Origin: Cyanobium gracile PCC 6307
GTDB lineage: Bacteria > Cyanobacteriota > Cyanobacteriia > PCC-6307 > Cyanobiaceae
Reading direction: 5' to 3'
Length of the DNA stretch: 64,000 bases
NCBI RefSeq assembly: GCF_000316515.1
Contig: NC_019675.1
Span: 2,505,964 to 2,569,963, forward strand
Below are positions 16,798-24,615 of this stretch, piece after piece. Positions within the stretch are counted from its first letter, which is position 1; each line of letters begins with the position of its first letter. The position numbers were made by a program, and so were the translations under genes. The notes under the pieces are model-generated. The model was not told the origin of the DNA and ran no database searches. It saw only the letters and a program-made list of their open reading frames with translations.

Positions 16798-17376
16798 GTG
16801 AAAACTCAGTATTACGCCGCATCCAGCCTGGATGGATTCATCGCAACCACGGATAACTCCCTGGACTGGTTACTTCAGTTCGGTGAAGCGGAAGGTCCAG
16901 GCTATAAGAACTTCCTGGCTGAAGTTGGGGCGATTGCCATGGGTTCAGCCACCTATCAGTGGCTGGTGGATCATTACATCAAAGCTGGAACGCCGGAAGA
17001 AAAGCCCTGGCTCTACACCCAGCCCACGTGGATTTTCACGAGCCGCAAGCTTGCCTCCGTCCCCAACGCGGATCTGCACTTCGTGGAGGGTGCTGTCACG
17101 CCTGTGCACCAGCAGATGGTCGCCGCTGCGATGGGGAAGAACATCTGGATGGCCGGTGGGGGCGAACTGGCCGGTCAGTTCTTCGATGCCGGCCTGCTGG
17201 ATGAGCTGATCATTCAGGTGGCCTCCGTGACCCTGGGCCAGGGATTGCCGCTCCTCCCCCGGCGGATCGCCTTCCCGCCCCTGAGGCTCACATCGGTGCA
17301 GGCCCTGGGTGGGGCCTTTGCCGAACTCCACTACGACGTGCCCCGTCAGTGTGAGGGCGAGAGGGCTGGCACCTGA
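16798..17376 (+). CDS. Dihydrofolate reductase-like (RibD C-terminal domain) protein
   Basis: A protein of about 192 residues of the RibD_C/DHFR-like fold: YYAASSLDGFIATTDNSLDW at the start, IWMAGGGELAGQFFDAGLLD as the dinucleotide-binding block, and a VTLGQGLPLL core strand. Members reduce pterin- or pyrimidine-type substrates with NADPH. The frame is open from a TTG at 16753, but the GTG at 16798 puts the start next to the conserved first strand, as in relatives. The pairing with a pterin dehydratase supports a pterin substrate. Confidence 0.8.
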   Translation: MKTQYYAASSLDGFIATTDNSLDWLLQFGEAEGPGYKNFLAEVGAIAMGSATYQWLVDHYIKAGTPEEKPWLYTQPTWIFTSRKLASVPNADLHFVEGAVTPVHQQMVAAAMGKNIWMAGGGELAGQFFDAGLLDELIIQVASVTLGQGLPLLPRRIAFPPLRLTSVQALGGAFAELHYDVPRQCEGERAGT

Positions 17377-17414
17377 TCCGCCTGCGGTCGGCTGATCCGG
17401 TTTCCACGGCTCAC

Positions 17415-18080
17415 CTACCAGGGCAGCACCTGGCCGTTGGCGTGCCAGAACGTGCCGCTCGTCTCTAGGGTCAGGGCGTCGATGCGGGCCAGCAGGCCGC
17501 GCACGGACGCCTCCGGCGTGATGCCCTGGGCGCTGAAGCCCGTCATGCGGGTGCTCACCAGGCCGGGATGGAGCAGGGCCACGGCGATGCCGCGGGGGCG
17601 AAGGTCGATGGCCAGCGACCGGCCGGCCATGTTGAGCGCCACCTTCGACATCCGGTAGCCATAGGAGCCGCCGGAGCCGTTGTCATCGATCGAGCCCATG
17701 CGGCTCGTCATCAGGATCACCTTGGCGCCCTCGCCCAAATGGCCCAGCAGGGCGCGTGTGAGCCGCAGGGGGGCGATGGCGTTCACCTCGAACTGGCGCC
17801 GCAGGCTCTCGGCATCGAGGGCCCCGAGGCTGGTGGATTCCAGGATCCCGGCGTTGAGGATCAGGGCATCGAGGCTCAGGCCGCCCAGCCGCTTCACCAG
17901 GGCGGCGATGGCGGACGCCTCGGTGAGGTCGATCCCCGCCTCGATGCGCACCCCCAGGCTCTCCAGCTCGGGAGACGGGGTGCGGCAGACCGCCACCACC
18001 GTGTCGCCCCTGGCCTGGAGCTGGCGGCAGTACTCCAGGCCGATGCCGCGGTTGGTGCCGGTGATCAGGACGGTGGCCAT
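17415..18080 (-). CDS. Short-chain dehydrogenase/reductase
   Basis: A 221-residue SDR. The nucleotide-binding motif is TGTNRGIGLEYC; NAGI is at about residue 75, and the catalytic Tyr and Lys are in YGYRMSKVALNM with an upstream Ser in LMTSRMGS. This is a classical NAD(P)-dependent oxidoreductase; the substrate is unknown. It is followed, 44 bases on, by the cation transporter on the same strand. Confidence 0.88.
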   Translation of the reverse strand: MATVLITGTNRGIGLEYCRQLQARGDTVVAVCRTPSPELESLGVRIEAGIDLTEASAIAALVKRLGGLSLDALILNAGILESTSLGALDAESLRRQFEVNAIAPLRLTRALLGHLGEGAKVILMTSRMGSIDDNGSGGSYGYRMSKVALNMAGRSLAIDLRPRGIAVALLHPGLVSTRMTGFSAQGITPEASVRGLLARIDALTLETSGTFWHANGQVLPW

Positions 18081-18124
18081 GGGGACGGGGCGGCGGTGGG
18101 ACGGCTGGCTGGATCGTATGGGGC

Positions 18125-19033
18125 TCAGCCCTCCTCCCAGCGGAACCCCTGGTCATCCCAGGCCCTGGGGTCCTCGATCGGCTCGAGGTGGGTCAGCACA
18201 TCGCTGCGGGGCAGGGCGACGGCGATCTCCTGCTCCAGCCGCTCGCAGAGGTCATGGCCGGCCTGCACGGTCCAGCGGCCCGGCACCAGCACGTGCAGGG
18301 CGACGAAGCGGCGCGAACCCGCCACCCGGGTGCGCAGGGCATGGAAGCGGATTTCCTGCGATGCATGGGAGGCCAGCAGCGCCTCCAGCTTCTCCTGTTC
18401 GTCGATGGGGAGCGAGCGGTCGAGCAGGCCGGTGGCCGTCTCCCGCAGCAGATTCCAGCCGGTGAGGGCGATGTTGAGCGCCACCGCGATCGCGATCAGC
18501 GGGTCGAGGATCGTCAGCCCGGTGAGCTTCACCAGGCCGATCCCCAGCAGCACGCCGGCGGAGGTCCAGACGTCGGTGAACAGATGGTGGGCGTCGGCCC
18601 GCAGGGTGATCGAGTGGAAGTGGCGGGAGGCCCGCAGCAGCAACCAGGCCACCACGCCGTTGAGCAGCGTGGCCACCAGGGAGAGGGCCATGCCCAGCCC
18701 CAGCTGCTCCAGCGGTTCCGGCTGCTGCAGCCGCCCCACGGCGGCGTGGATGATTGCCAGGGCCGCCAGCACGATCAGCACGCTCTCCAGGCCGCTGGAG
18801 AAGTACTCGGCCTTGAAATGGCCGTAGTGGTGGGTGCGGTCGGCGGGCTTGGCCGCCAGGCTGAGGGCCCAGAAGGCCCCCAGGGCCGCCACCAGGTTCA
18901 CCCCGGATTCCATCGCATCCGAGAGCAGGCCCACCGAGCCGGTGAGCCTCCAGGCCGCGGTCTTGAGCACGATGGTGGCCACCGCCGCCGCCACCGACAG
19001 AAGGATGTAGGAGCGGGGGGACGTAAAGAGCAT
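18125..19033 (-). CDS. Cation diffusion facilitator (CDF) metal efflux transporter
   Basis: A 302-residue inner-membrane protein with six hydrophobic segments, the metal-site motifs SDAMESGVN and HLFTDVWTS, and the THHYGHFKAEYFSS block of CDF transporters. The cytoplasmic C-terminal domain runs from about residue 210. CDF proteins export Zn, Co, Fe or Mn against protons. The ATG at 19033 is the family start. Zn is likely but not provable here. Confidence 0.88.
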   Translation of the reverse strand: MLFTSPRSYILLSVAAAVATIVLKTAAWRLTGSVGLLSDAMESGVNLVAALGAFWALSLAAKPADRTHHYGHFKAEYFSSGLESVLIVLAALAIIHAAVGRLQQPEPLEQLGLGMALSLVATLLNGVVAWLLLRASRHFHSITLRADAHHLFTDVWTSAGVLLGIGLVKLTGLTILDPLIAIAVALNIALTGWNLLRETATGLLDRSLPIDEQEKLEALLASHASQEIRFHALRTRVAGSRRFVALHVLVPGRWTVQAGHDLCERLEQEIAVALPRSDVLTHLEPIEDPRAWDDQGFRWEEG

Positions 19034-19124
19034 GGATTCGGACCGGGCGGCAGGGGCAGGAGGCCGCCCGGCCATGCTCGCCCAGCCTGGCCACGGCGTC
19101 GCGTGGGGTCGCGGTTTGGCCCGT

Positions 19125-19496
19125 TCAGGGGCGCCGTTCGGCCACCAGCAGCAGGCCCCCCATGATCGAGAGGTTCTTGAGCAGCGCGATCCGCTCCTGG
19201 GGGTCGGCCACATCGCTGTGGAACAGCAGGGTGGTGGGCACCAGGAACAGCAGCAGCAGGATCGCCCCGAGCCGTGCCCGGATGCCGCTGATCACCAGCA
19301 CCGACCCCACGGCCATCAGCGCCACGGCCGCCGCCAGGAGCACCGGCGCCAGGGGGATGCCCCGGCCGGCGATCATCCCGGCCACTCCGGCGAAGCCGGT
19401 CAGCTTGCCGATCACCGCGTGCAGGAACACCAGGCACAGGAGCACCCGGGCGATGCCATCGAGGAGGGAGGACCTGGATCCGCTGGAGGTTGTCAT
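19125..19496 (-). CDS. DoxX family membrane protein
   Basis: A 123-residue protein with four hydrophobic helices and the DoxX start GIARVLLCLVFLHAVIGKLT. DoxX proteins are small inner-membrane proteins linked to redox stress or quinone chemistry in some bacteria. The ATG at 19496 was chosen; the upstream frame is open only as a shadow of the divergent ABC gene. It is upstream of the CDF gene on the same strand, 91 bases away. Confidence 0.75.
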   Translation of the reverse strand: MTTSSGSRSSLLDGIARVLLCLVFLHAVIGKLTGFAGVAGMIAGRGIPLAPVLLAAAVALMAVGSVLVISGIRARLGAILLLLFLVPTTLLFHSDVADPQERIALLKNLSIMGGLLLVAERRP

Positions 19497-19626
19497 CGGT
19501 GGCCGCGGGGGCGGGATGGGGGGGCGATGGGCAGATTCTGCTGGGGCTCCCCCCGGCCTGACGAGCCCGGGGGCCGGGCCGGATGGCTGGCAATCTGGTC
19601 CCGACGTTCGCGCTGTTCGCCCCCCC

Positions 19627-20397
19627 ATGGCCGCCGGTCCCGCCACCGCCGTGCTCGCGCTGCGGGGCGTCCGTGTCAGCGGCCGCGGGCGGCCCCGGCT
19701 GGAGGACGTCGACCTGAGCCTGGCCCCCGGCGAGCGGGTGGCGCTGCTGGGGGCCAGCGGTGCCGGCAAGAGCACATTGATCGCGGTGGCCAACGGCCTG
19801 CTGGTGCCGGCGGCGGGCACGGTGCTCTGGGAGGGCCAGCCCCCCGCCCGCTCCCGCCGCGGCCGGCGGCGCCAGCAGGCCCGCATCGGCACCCTCTGGC
19901 AGGACCTGCGCCTGATCGAGGAGCTGACCGTCCAGCAGAACCTCAACGCCGCCCGCCTGGCCCGCTGGGGCTGGCCCCGGGCCCTGCTCAACCTGCTGCT
20001 GCCGCTCGACACCGAGGCCTGCGCGGCGGCCCTGCGGGCGATGGATCTGGATCCGGCCCTGCTGGAGCAGCCGGTGACGGCCCTCTCCGGCGGCCAGCGC
20101 CAGCGGGTGGCGATGGCCCGGCTGCTGCGCCAGGAGCCCACCCTGCTGCTGGCGGATGAACCCCTGGCCAGCCTCGATCCGCGCCTGGCCGGCGAGCTCC
20201 TGGCCCTGCTGCTGGCCCAGGCCGTGGCCCCCCGGGCCCTGCTGCTGAGCCTGCACCGCCCCGACCTGCTCGCCGGCTTCGATCGGGCCGTGGGCCTCAA
20301 GGACGGCCGGGTGCTGTTCGACGGGCCGGTGGCGCAGGTCAGCGAGGCCCTGCTGGCGGACCTTTACGGGGGCACACCGCCCGGCGTGGCCCCTTGA
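19627..20397 (+). CDS. ABC transporter ATP-binding protein, PhnC type
   Basis: A 256-residue ATPase with Walker A (GASGAGKSTL), Q-loop (TLWQDLRLIEELTV), signature (LSGGQRQRVAMARLL) and Walker B (LLLADEPLASLD). The downstream permease identifies it as the energising subunit of a phosphonate/selenate-type importer. It overlaps the permease start by 4 bases. No binding-protein gene is adjacent; the one at 5690 is the obvious partner. Confidence 0.88.
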   Translation: MAAGPATAVLALRGVRVSGRGRPRLEDVDLSLAPGERVALLGASGAGKSTLIAVANGLLVPAAGTVLWEGQPPARSRRGRRRQQARIGTLWQDLRLIEELTVQQNLNAARLARWGWPRALLNLLLPLDTEACAAALRAMDLDPALLEQPVTALSGGQRQRVAMARLLRQEPTLLLADEPLASLDPRLAGELLALLLAQAVAPRALLLSLHRPDLLAGFDRAVGLKDGRVLFDGPVAQVSEALLADLYGGTPPGVAP

Positions 20398-21938
20398 AAC
20401 CGGCGCCGCCGCTGCTGATGCTGCTGCCCGCCCTGGTGCTGGCGCCCCTGGCCGTGCTGCTGCCGCCGCTGGTGCACGGGGGCGGCTGGGAGCTGATCGG
20501 CGGCTTCCTGGTGGCGGCGGTGACGCCCTCCCTGGATCCCGTGGTGCTGACGTCGCTGCTGAAGGGGCTGGGGGTGACGGCCGGCATGGCCCTGCTCGGC
20601 TGGGCCGGCAGCCTGGTGCTCGGCCTGCTGCTGGGGGCGGCCAGCTCCCGCACCGTGTGGCGCACCCTGACGGGCAGCGGCGTGCCGGCGGAACTGATCC
20701 GCCGCCTGCTGGCCCTGCCCCGGGCGATCCATGAGCTGATCTGGGGCCTGCTGCTGCTCCAGCTGGTGGGGCTGCAGCCGGCGGTGGCGGTGCTGGCGAT
20801 CGCCCTGCCCTTCGGGGCCCTGGTGGCCCGGGTGCTCTCCGACCTGCTCGATGCCCTGCCCACCACGGGCCTGGAGGCCCTGCGGGCGGCGGGGGCCCCG
20901 GCCCCGGCGGCCCTGCTCACGGCCCTGGGGCCGGCCCTGCTGCCCGGGGTGCTCAGCTACGGCGGCTACCGGCTGGAGTGCGCCCTGCGCAGCGCCACCC
21001 TGCTGGGGGTGTTCGGCCTCGGGGGCCTGGGCACCGACCTCAAGCTGACGCTGCAGTCGCTGGCGTTCCATGAACTCTGGAGCGGCCTCTGGCTGCTGCT
21101 GGCGGTGATGCTGGCCCTGGAGGCGGGCATCAGCCTGCTGCGGCGCCGCTGGCTGGTGCCCGGCCGGTTCGTGCTGGCCCGGCGGGGGGTGGGCGAGCGC
21201 AGCCGCGAGATGCTGCTGGCCCTGGTGGCCCTGCTGCCCCTCTGCGTCGTGGTGGGCCGGGCCCTGGGGGTGGATCCGGCGGCCCTGCTCCGCTGGCAGC
21301 CTCTGCCGGGCCTGGGGGCCGGCGACTGGGCCGCCACCTGGGCCCTGCCCTGGCCCCGGCTGGTGGGGGGCACCCTGCTGCTCACCGCCCTGGCGGCCAG
21401 CCTGGCGGTGGGGCTGGCGCCGCTGCTGCTGCTGGTGGTGGCGCCGGTGGGCTGGGCGCGGCAGGGGCTGCGGCTGCTGTGGGCCCTGGGGCGCCTGTGG
21501 CCGCCGCCGCTGACGGCCCTGCTGCTGCTGTTCGTGCTGGAGCCGGGGGTGATCACCGCCGCCCTGGCCCTGGGCTTCCACAACCTGGGGGTGCTGGGCC
21601 GGCTGCTGCTGGAGAGTGTCGACGCCACCGATCCAGCCGCTGAGGAGGCCCTGGCCTGCGGCGGCAGCGGGCCGCGGCTGGCCCTGCTCTATGGCCGCTT
21701 CAGTGCCCTGGCCCGGCCCTACCTGGCCTACGGCGCCTACCGGGCCGATGTGATCCTGCGGGAATCGGTGGTGGTGGGCCTGGTGGGGGCGACCGGGTTG
21801 GGCAGCCAGTTGCTGGAGAGCCTCAGCTCCTTCGCCTGGGACCAGCTGCTGGCGCTGGTGGCGGCCTACGCCCTGCTCACCCTGGTCGGCGAGGACCTCA
21901 GCGACCGGGCGCGCCGTCGCTGGTTGCAGGCGGCCTGA
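20394..21938 (+). CDS. ABC transporter permease, two fused PhnE-like domains
   Basis: A 514-residue membrane protein with two permease halves. The coupling loops are at about residues 160-190 (EALRAAGAPAPAALLTALGP) and 415-445 (EEALACGGSGPRLALLYGRF). Most PhnE proteins have a single domain, so this is a fused pair. The start is a TTG overlapping the ATPase stop (TTGA). The stop codon lies inside a strong hairpin. With the PhnC-type ATPase it should import a phosphonate-like or selenium oxyanion. Confidence 0.87.
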   Translation: MKPAPPLLMLLPALVLAPLAVLLPPLVHGGGWELIGGFLVAAVTPSLDPVVLTSLLKGLGVTAGMALLGWAGSLVLGLLLGAASSRTVWRTLTGSGVPAELIRRLLALPRAIHELIWGLLLLQLVGLQPAVAVLAIALPFGALVARVLSDLLDALPTTGLEALRAAGAPAPAALLTALGPALLPGVLSYGGYRLECALRSATLLGVFGLGGLGTDLKLTLQSLAFHELWSGLWLLLAVMLALEAGISLLRRRWLVPGRFVLARRGVGERSREMLLALVALLPLCVVVGRALGVDPAALLRWQPLPGLGAGDWAATWALPWPRLVGGTLLLTALAASLAVGLAPLLLLVVAPVGWARQGLRLLWALGRLWPPPLTALLLLFVLEPGVITAALALGFHNLGVLGRLLLESVDATDPAAEEALACGGSGPRLALLYGRFSALARPYLAYGAYRADVILRESVVVGLVGATGLGSQLLESLSSFAWDQLLALVAAYALLTLVGEDLSDRARRRWLQAA

Positions 21939-21950
21939 GGGGCCGCCTGC
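21926..21950 (+). terminator. Hairpin at the end of the ABC permease gene
   Basis: A perfect 10-bp stem (GCAGGCGGCC with GGCCGCCTGC) and a 5-base loop contain the TGA stop. There is no T-run, so it may be a weak or factor-assisted terminator, or it may protect the mRNA end. Confidence 0.5.
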
Positions 21951-22513
21951 GGCGCCGGCTAAGGTGCTGCTGAGCAGGACGCGCCCCCCGTCGGGCACCG
22001 GCAGCGCCCAGGCCACCTGATCCAGAGCCTTGTCGGCCAGGGTGGCGCCCTTGAGATCGGCGAAGAAGGTGCCGCGCTGCTCCGCACTCACCTGCAGGGG
22101 GATGTTCGTGAGGGAGCCCGACAGCGAGGAGAGTGAGAGTTCCACGTAGCCCAGGACTTCATAATCCAGGCTCTCGACCTTGTCGGGTGTCGGCTGCACC
22201 AGGAGCTGGGCGGTGGCCGACGCGGGCAGACTCAGGGGGGAAAGCGGAACTTGTTGGCCGTCGACGTTGGCTCGAGCGCACTGGCAATGTTGGTGCCGGA
22301 CGTGTCAAGGAATGAAATGCTGCCTTCCAGCCCGGAGCCGGAATTGGTGCGGGCGGTGAACACCACGGAGAGCGGCAGATCGGTGAGGCTCGTATTGGAA
22401 ATCGTCAGGAAGTAGCCGATGATCACATTGCGGCTGAGGCTGGCGATCGGTCCTGGGATGCCGCTCGGAAGCTGCGGTTTGGCAAGCAGTTCGAAGGTGG
22501 AGATGATGGCCAT
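21951..22513 (-). pseudogene. Hypothetical gene broken by a one-base frameshift
   Basis: From the ATG at 22513 the protein (MAIISTFELLAKPQLPSGIP) is open to a TGA at 22232-22234, beside a run of six G at 22235-22240. One more G would continue the frame into a second protein-like stretch (SLPASATAQLLVQPTP, LDYEVLGYVELSLSSL). Both parts are Ser/Thr- and Leu-rich with beta-strand character, so they likely belong to one protein. It is a real frameshift or a sequencing error in the homopolymer. The family is unknown and the C-terminal end is unclear, because the second frame runs on into the permease shadow. Confidence 0.5.
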
Positions 22514-22817
22514 GGGGTGCTCGATGATGGAGATCAATCGCAGGCAGGGAAGATCACACAAAACCGAAACGAACAACACCGGAACGTCTCAATCCCGGCG
22601 ATGACGATGGGCCCCGTAGGAGGGCCTGCCTGTGGACGCTTTTCCTCAATAGTCCGAGCCGAGGTGACAGTTCCTGCATGCAATGGATCGATCTCACGGT
22701 TGTGTCTTCGAGGTGACTCGGACCTGTCACGACGATGCAGAAGACCTGCAACGGAGGACGTTTGTCTTCCTGTCGCATGGTCGTAGAACATCGCCCATCG
22801 ACCATCGCGCACTGCCG

Positions 22818-23675
22818 ATGTCCCTTACCGTTCAGCCATTGCATTTTCAGCCGCTGCATTTCTGCTGGGCTGCCCTTCATCCCCGGCCCAGGGGTGTGGT
22901 CGTCTTCATCGGCGGTGCCTTCTTCGGCACCTTCCCCACCGTCTTCTACCGAAGGTTCCTGTCCCTGCTCCATGCCGAGGGATACACGGTGGTGGCCCTG
23001 CCGTTCCGCTTCTCCTTCCGCCACTGGTCCATCGCCCTCAGCCTGGTCGCCTATCAGGACGAACTGCGCCGGGAGCTCGCCGAGCTGGCCACCCGCCTCG
23101 GCCATGCGCCCGACCCCTACGTCGATTGGAAACCGTTCACCTGGATCGGCCACAGCCTCGGCTGCAAGTACCTTGCCCTGCTGGAGCTGCTCAGCGATCT
23201 GGAGCTCGAGGCCCTGCGGCGAGCCCTGGCCGATTGCATCGGCGCCGATCAGGCCGGACGGCTCATTGCCGCCCTCTCCTCGGAGCCCCTCGACCACCAG
23301 TCCCTCCACAACCAGCCCACCCTGCTGCTCGACCCGGTGATGGCGGACCTGGAGGACGCCGTGCCACTGCCATTTCTGCAGAAGCTGCTGAACCGCTGGA
23401 TCCGGGTGTTGCCGTCACGGTCGGAAAGCTTCTGCATCGTCGGGAACTCGCGCCTGTTCAACCTCACCTCCATCGTCGGCTTCGGCAGCCGGCTGGCGGC
23501 CACCACGGTGGCGTCCTTCGTGGACCTGCTGGGGCCGCGGCTCCGTCACCTGATCCGGCTCGAGCCGCGTGATCACCTGGCGATCATGGGCGTCGGCCAT
23601 ACGGACATGGAGGTGGTATCCGCCGTCAGCGACTGGTTGAACCAGGAGCCCGCGTGGCACGCCTCCGGAGAATGA
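22818..23675 (+). CDS. DUF1350 alpha/beta hydrolase-like protein
   Basis: A 285-residue protein of the DUF1350 family, shared by cyanobacteria and plant plastids. It has the nucleophile elbow WIGHSLGCKYLALLE and the preceding strand GVVVFIGGAFFGTFP. The late His sits in VGHTDMEV. Members are predicted hydrolases with no fixed substrate. The ATG at 22818 begins the conserved part; the open frame upstream is unlike the family. The roughly 300 bases before it (22514-22817) hold no other gene. Confidence 0.85.
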   Translation: MSLTVQPLHFQPLHFCWAALHPRPRGVVVFIGGAFFGTFPTVFYRRFLSLLHAEGYTVVALPFRFSFRHWSIALSLVAYQDELRRELAELATRLGHAPDPYVDWKPFTWIGHSLGCKYLALLELLSDLELEALRRALADCIGADQAGRLIAALSSEPLDHQSLHNQPTLLLDPVMADLEDAVPLPFLQKLLNRWIRVLPSRSESFCIVGNSRLFNLTSIVGFGSRLAATTVASFVDLLGPRLRHLIRLEPRDHLAIMGVGHTDMEVVSAVSDWLNQEPAWHASGE

Positions 23676-23715
23676 CGCAAGGTGAGCCCCCCGGCGCCGC
23701 TGCGAAGCCTCTGCG

Positions 23716-24084
23716 ATGCCTCTGACGCGATCCGCTCCCGACACCCAGGGCCCACCCTTCCACTACCGGTTTCTGCATCGCGTCGCGCCGGCGGCCCGAA
23801 CCGGCTTCCTGGAGCTGGAGGAACGGCTGCGGACCGCGGCCCGCGGCTATCCGGGCTTCGTCGAGGAGAGTCTGCCCCTCCCCCTGGGCCAGGCCGACAA
23901 CGGCGAGCTGCTCTACGAGTCGGCGCTCACCTTCGCCACCCTGGCCGATTTCCTGGGCTGGATGGACAGTCCGGAGCGGCGGAGCCTCCTCAACCCGGCC
24001 GAGCGCGGGGGGTACCGCCAGGCCGGCGCAGGCGACTGGGACGGCCATGCCCGCCACCAGTGGCTGAGCGCCGCCGCGGCCTGA
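23716..24084 (+). CDS. Antibiotic biosynthesis monooxygenase-like (ABM) domain protein
   Basis: A 122-residue single-domain protein, FHYRFLHRVAPAARTGFLEL, with YPGFVEESL and a late TFATLADFLGWMDS block. This is the dimeric alpha-beta barrel pattern of ABM-type proteins, which include heme-degrading and quinol monooxygenases. No specific activity can be assigned. It may be cotranscribed with the DUF1350 gene 40 bases upstream. Confidence 0.6.
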   Translation: MPLTRSAPDTQGPPFHYRFLHRVAPAARTGFLELEERLRTAARGYPGFVEESLPLPLGQADNGELLYESALTFATLADFLGWMDSPERRSLLNPAERGGYRQAGAGDWDGHARHQWLSAAAA

Positions 24085-24104
24085 TCGCCCGTCGCCGGTG
24101 GACG

Positions 24105-24596
24105 TCAGTAGCGGACCCGGTCGGGCAGGGCCTGGTACTCCTTCCAGACCTCCACCGCCTCCTCCCTCAGGATCTGGGTGAGCCGGATCGAGCGTTGCTC
24201 CTTGGGCAGGGCCAGCTGCTCGTAGATCGGGCGGTCGTCGAAGTCGCCGTATGCGAGGGCGTCCTCCACCGTGGCGGCGTAGACCACCTCCTCAATGCCG
24301 GCCCAGTAGCAGGTGGCCATGCACATCGGGCAGGGTTCGGCGGAGGTGTAGAGGATGCAGCCGGGCAGCTTGAAGCTCTGCAGGGTGATGCAGGCCAGCC
24401 GGATCGCCTCCATCTCGCCGTGCCAGGTGGGGTCGTGGCTGGCCACGACGCGGTTCATCCCCTGGGAGATGACCACCCCATCCCTGACGATCACCGCCCC
24501 GAAGGCCCCGCCGGTGCCGTACTCCAGGGCCGCTTTGCGGGACAGGTCGATCGCCTGGCGGATGAACGTCTCGTGGTCCGGCGTCGCTGCAGCCAT
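24105..24596 (-). CDS. Nucleoside/guanine deaminase (CDA fold)
   Basis: A 163-residue zinc deaminase. The metal and catalytic motifs are WHGEMEAIR (HxE) and EPCPMCMATCYW (PCxxC). The length and the GAFGAVIVRDG block fit guanine deaminase-like members of the cytidine deaminase superfamily. The ATG at 24596 is 20 bases after the MscS gene on the same strand; it looks like the last gene of a moaB-mscS-deaminase unit. Confidence 0.85.
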   Translation of the reverse strand: MAAATPDHETFIRQAIDLSRKAALEYGTGGAFGAVIVRDGVVISQGMNRVVASHDPTWHGEMEAIRLACITLQSFKLPGCILYTSAEPCPMCMATCYWAGIEEVVYAATVEDALAYGDFDDRPIYEQLALPKEQRSIRLTQILREEAVEVWKEYQALPDRVRY

Positions 24597-24615
24597 GAAC
24601 GTTCCCCCGGACGGC

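Noticed and set aside
20364-22199. Minus-strand frame of 611 codons opposite the ABC permease
   Set aside because: Only its first 80 or so codons look like protein and belong to the frameshifted gene; the rest is shadow of the permease.
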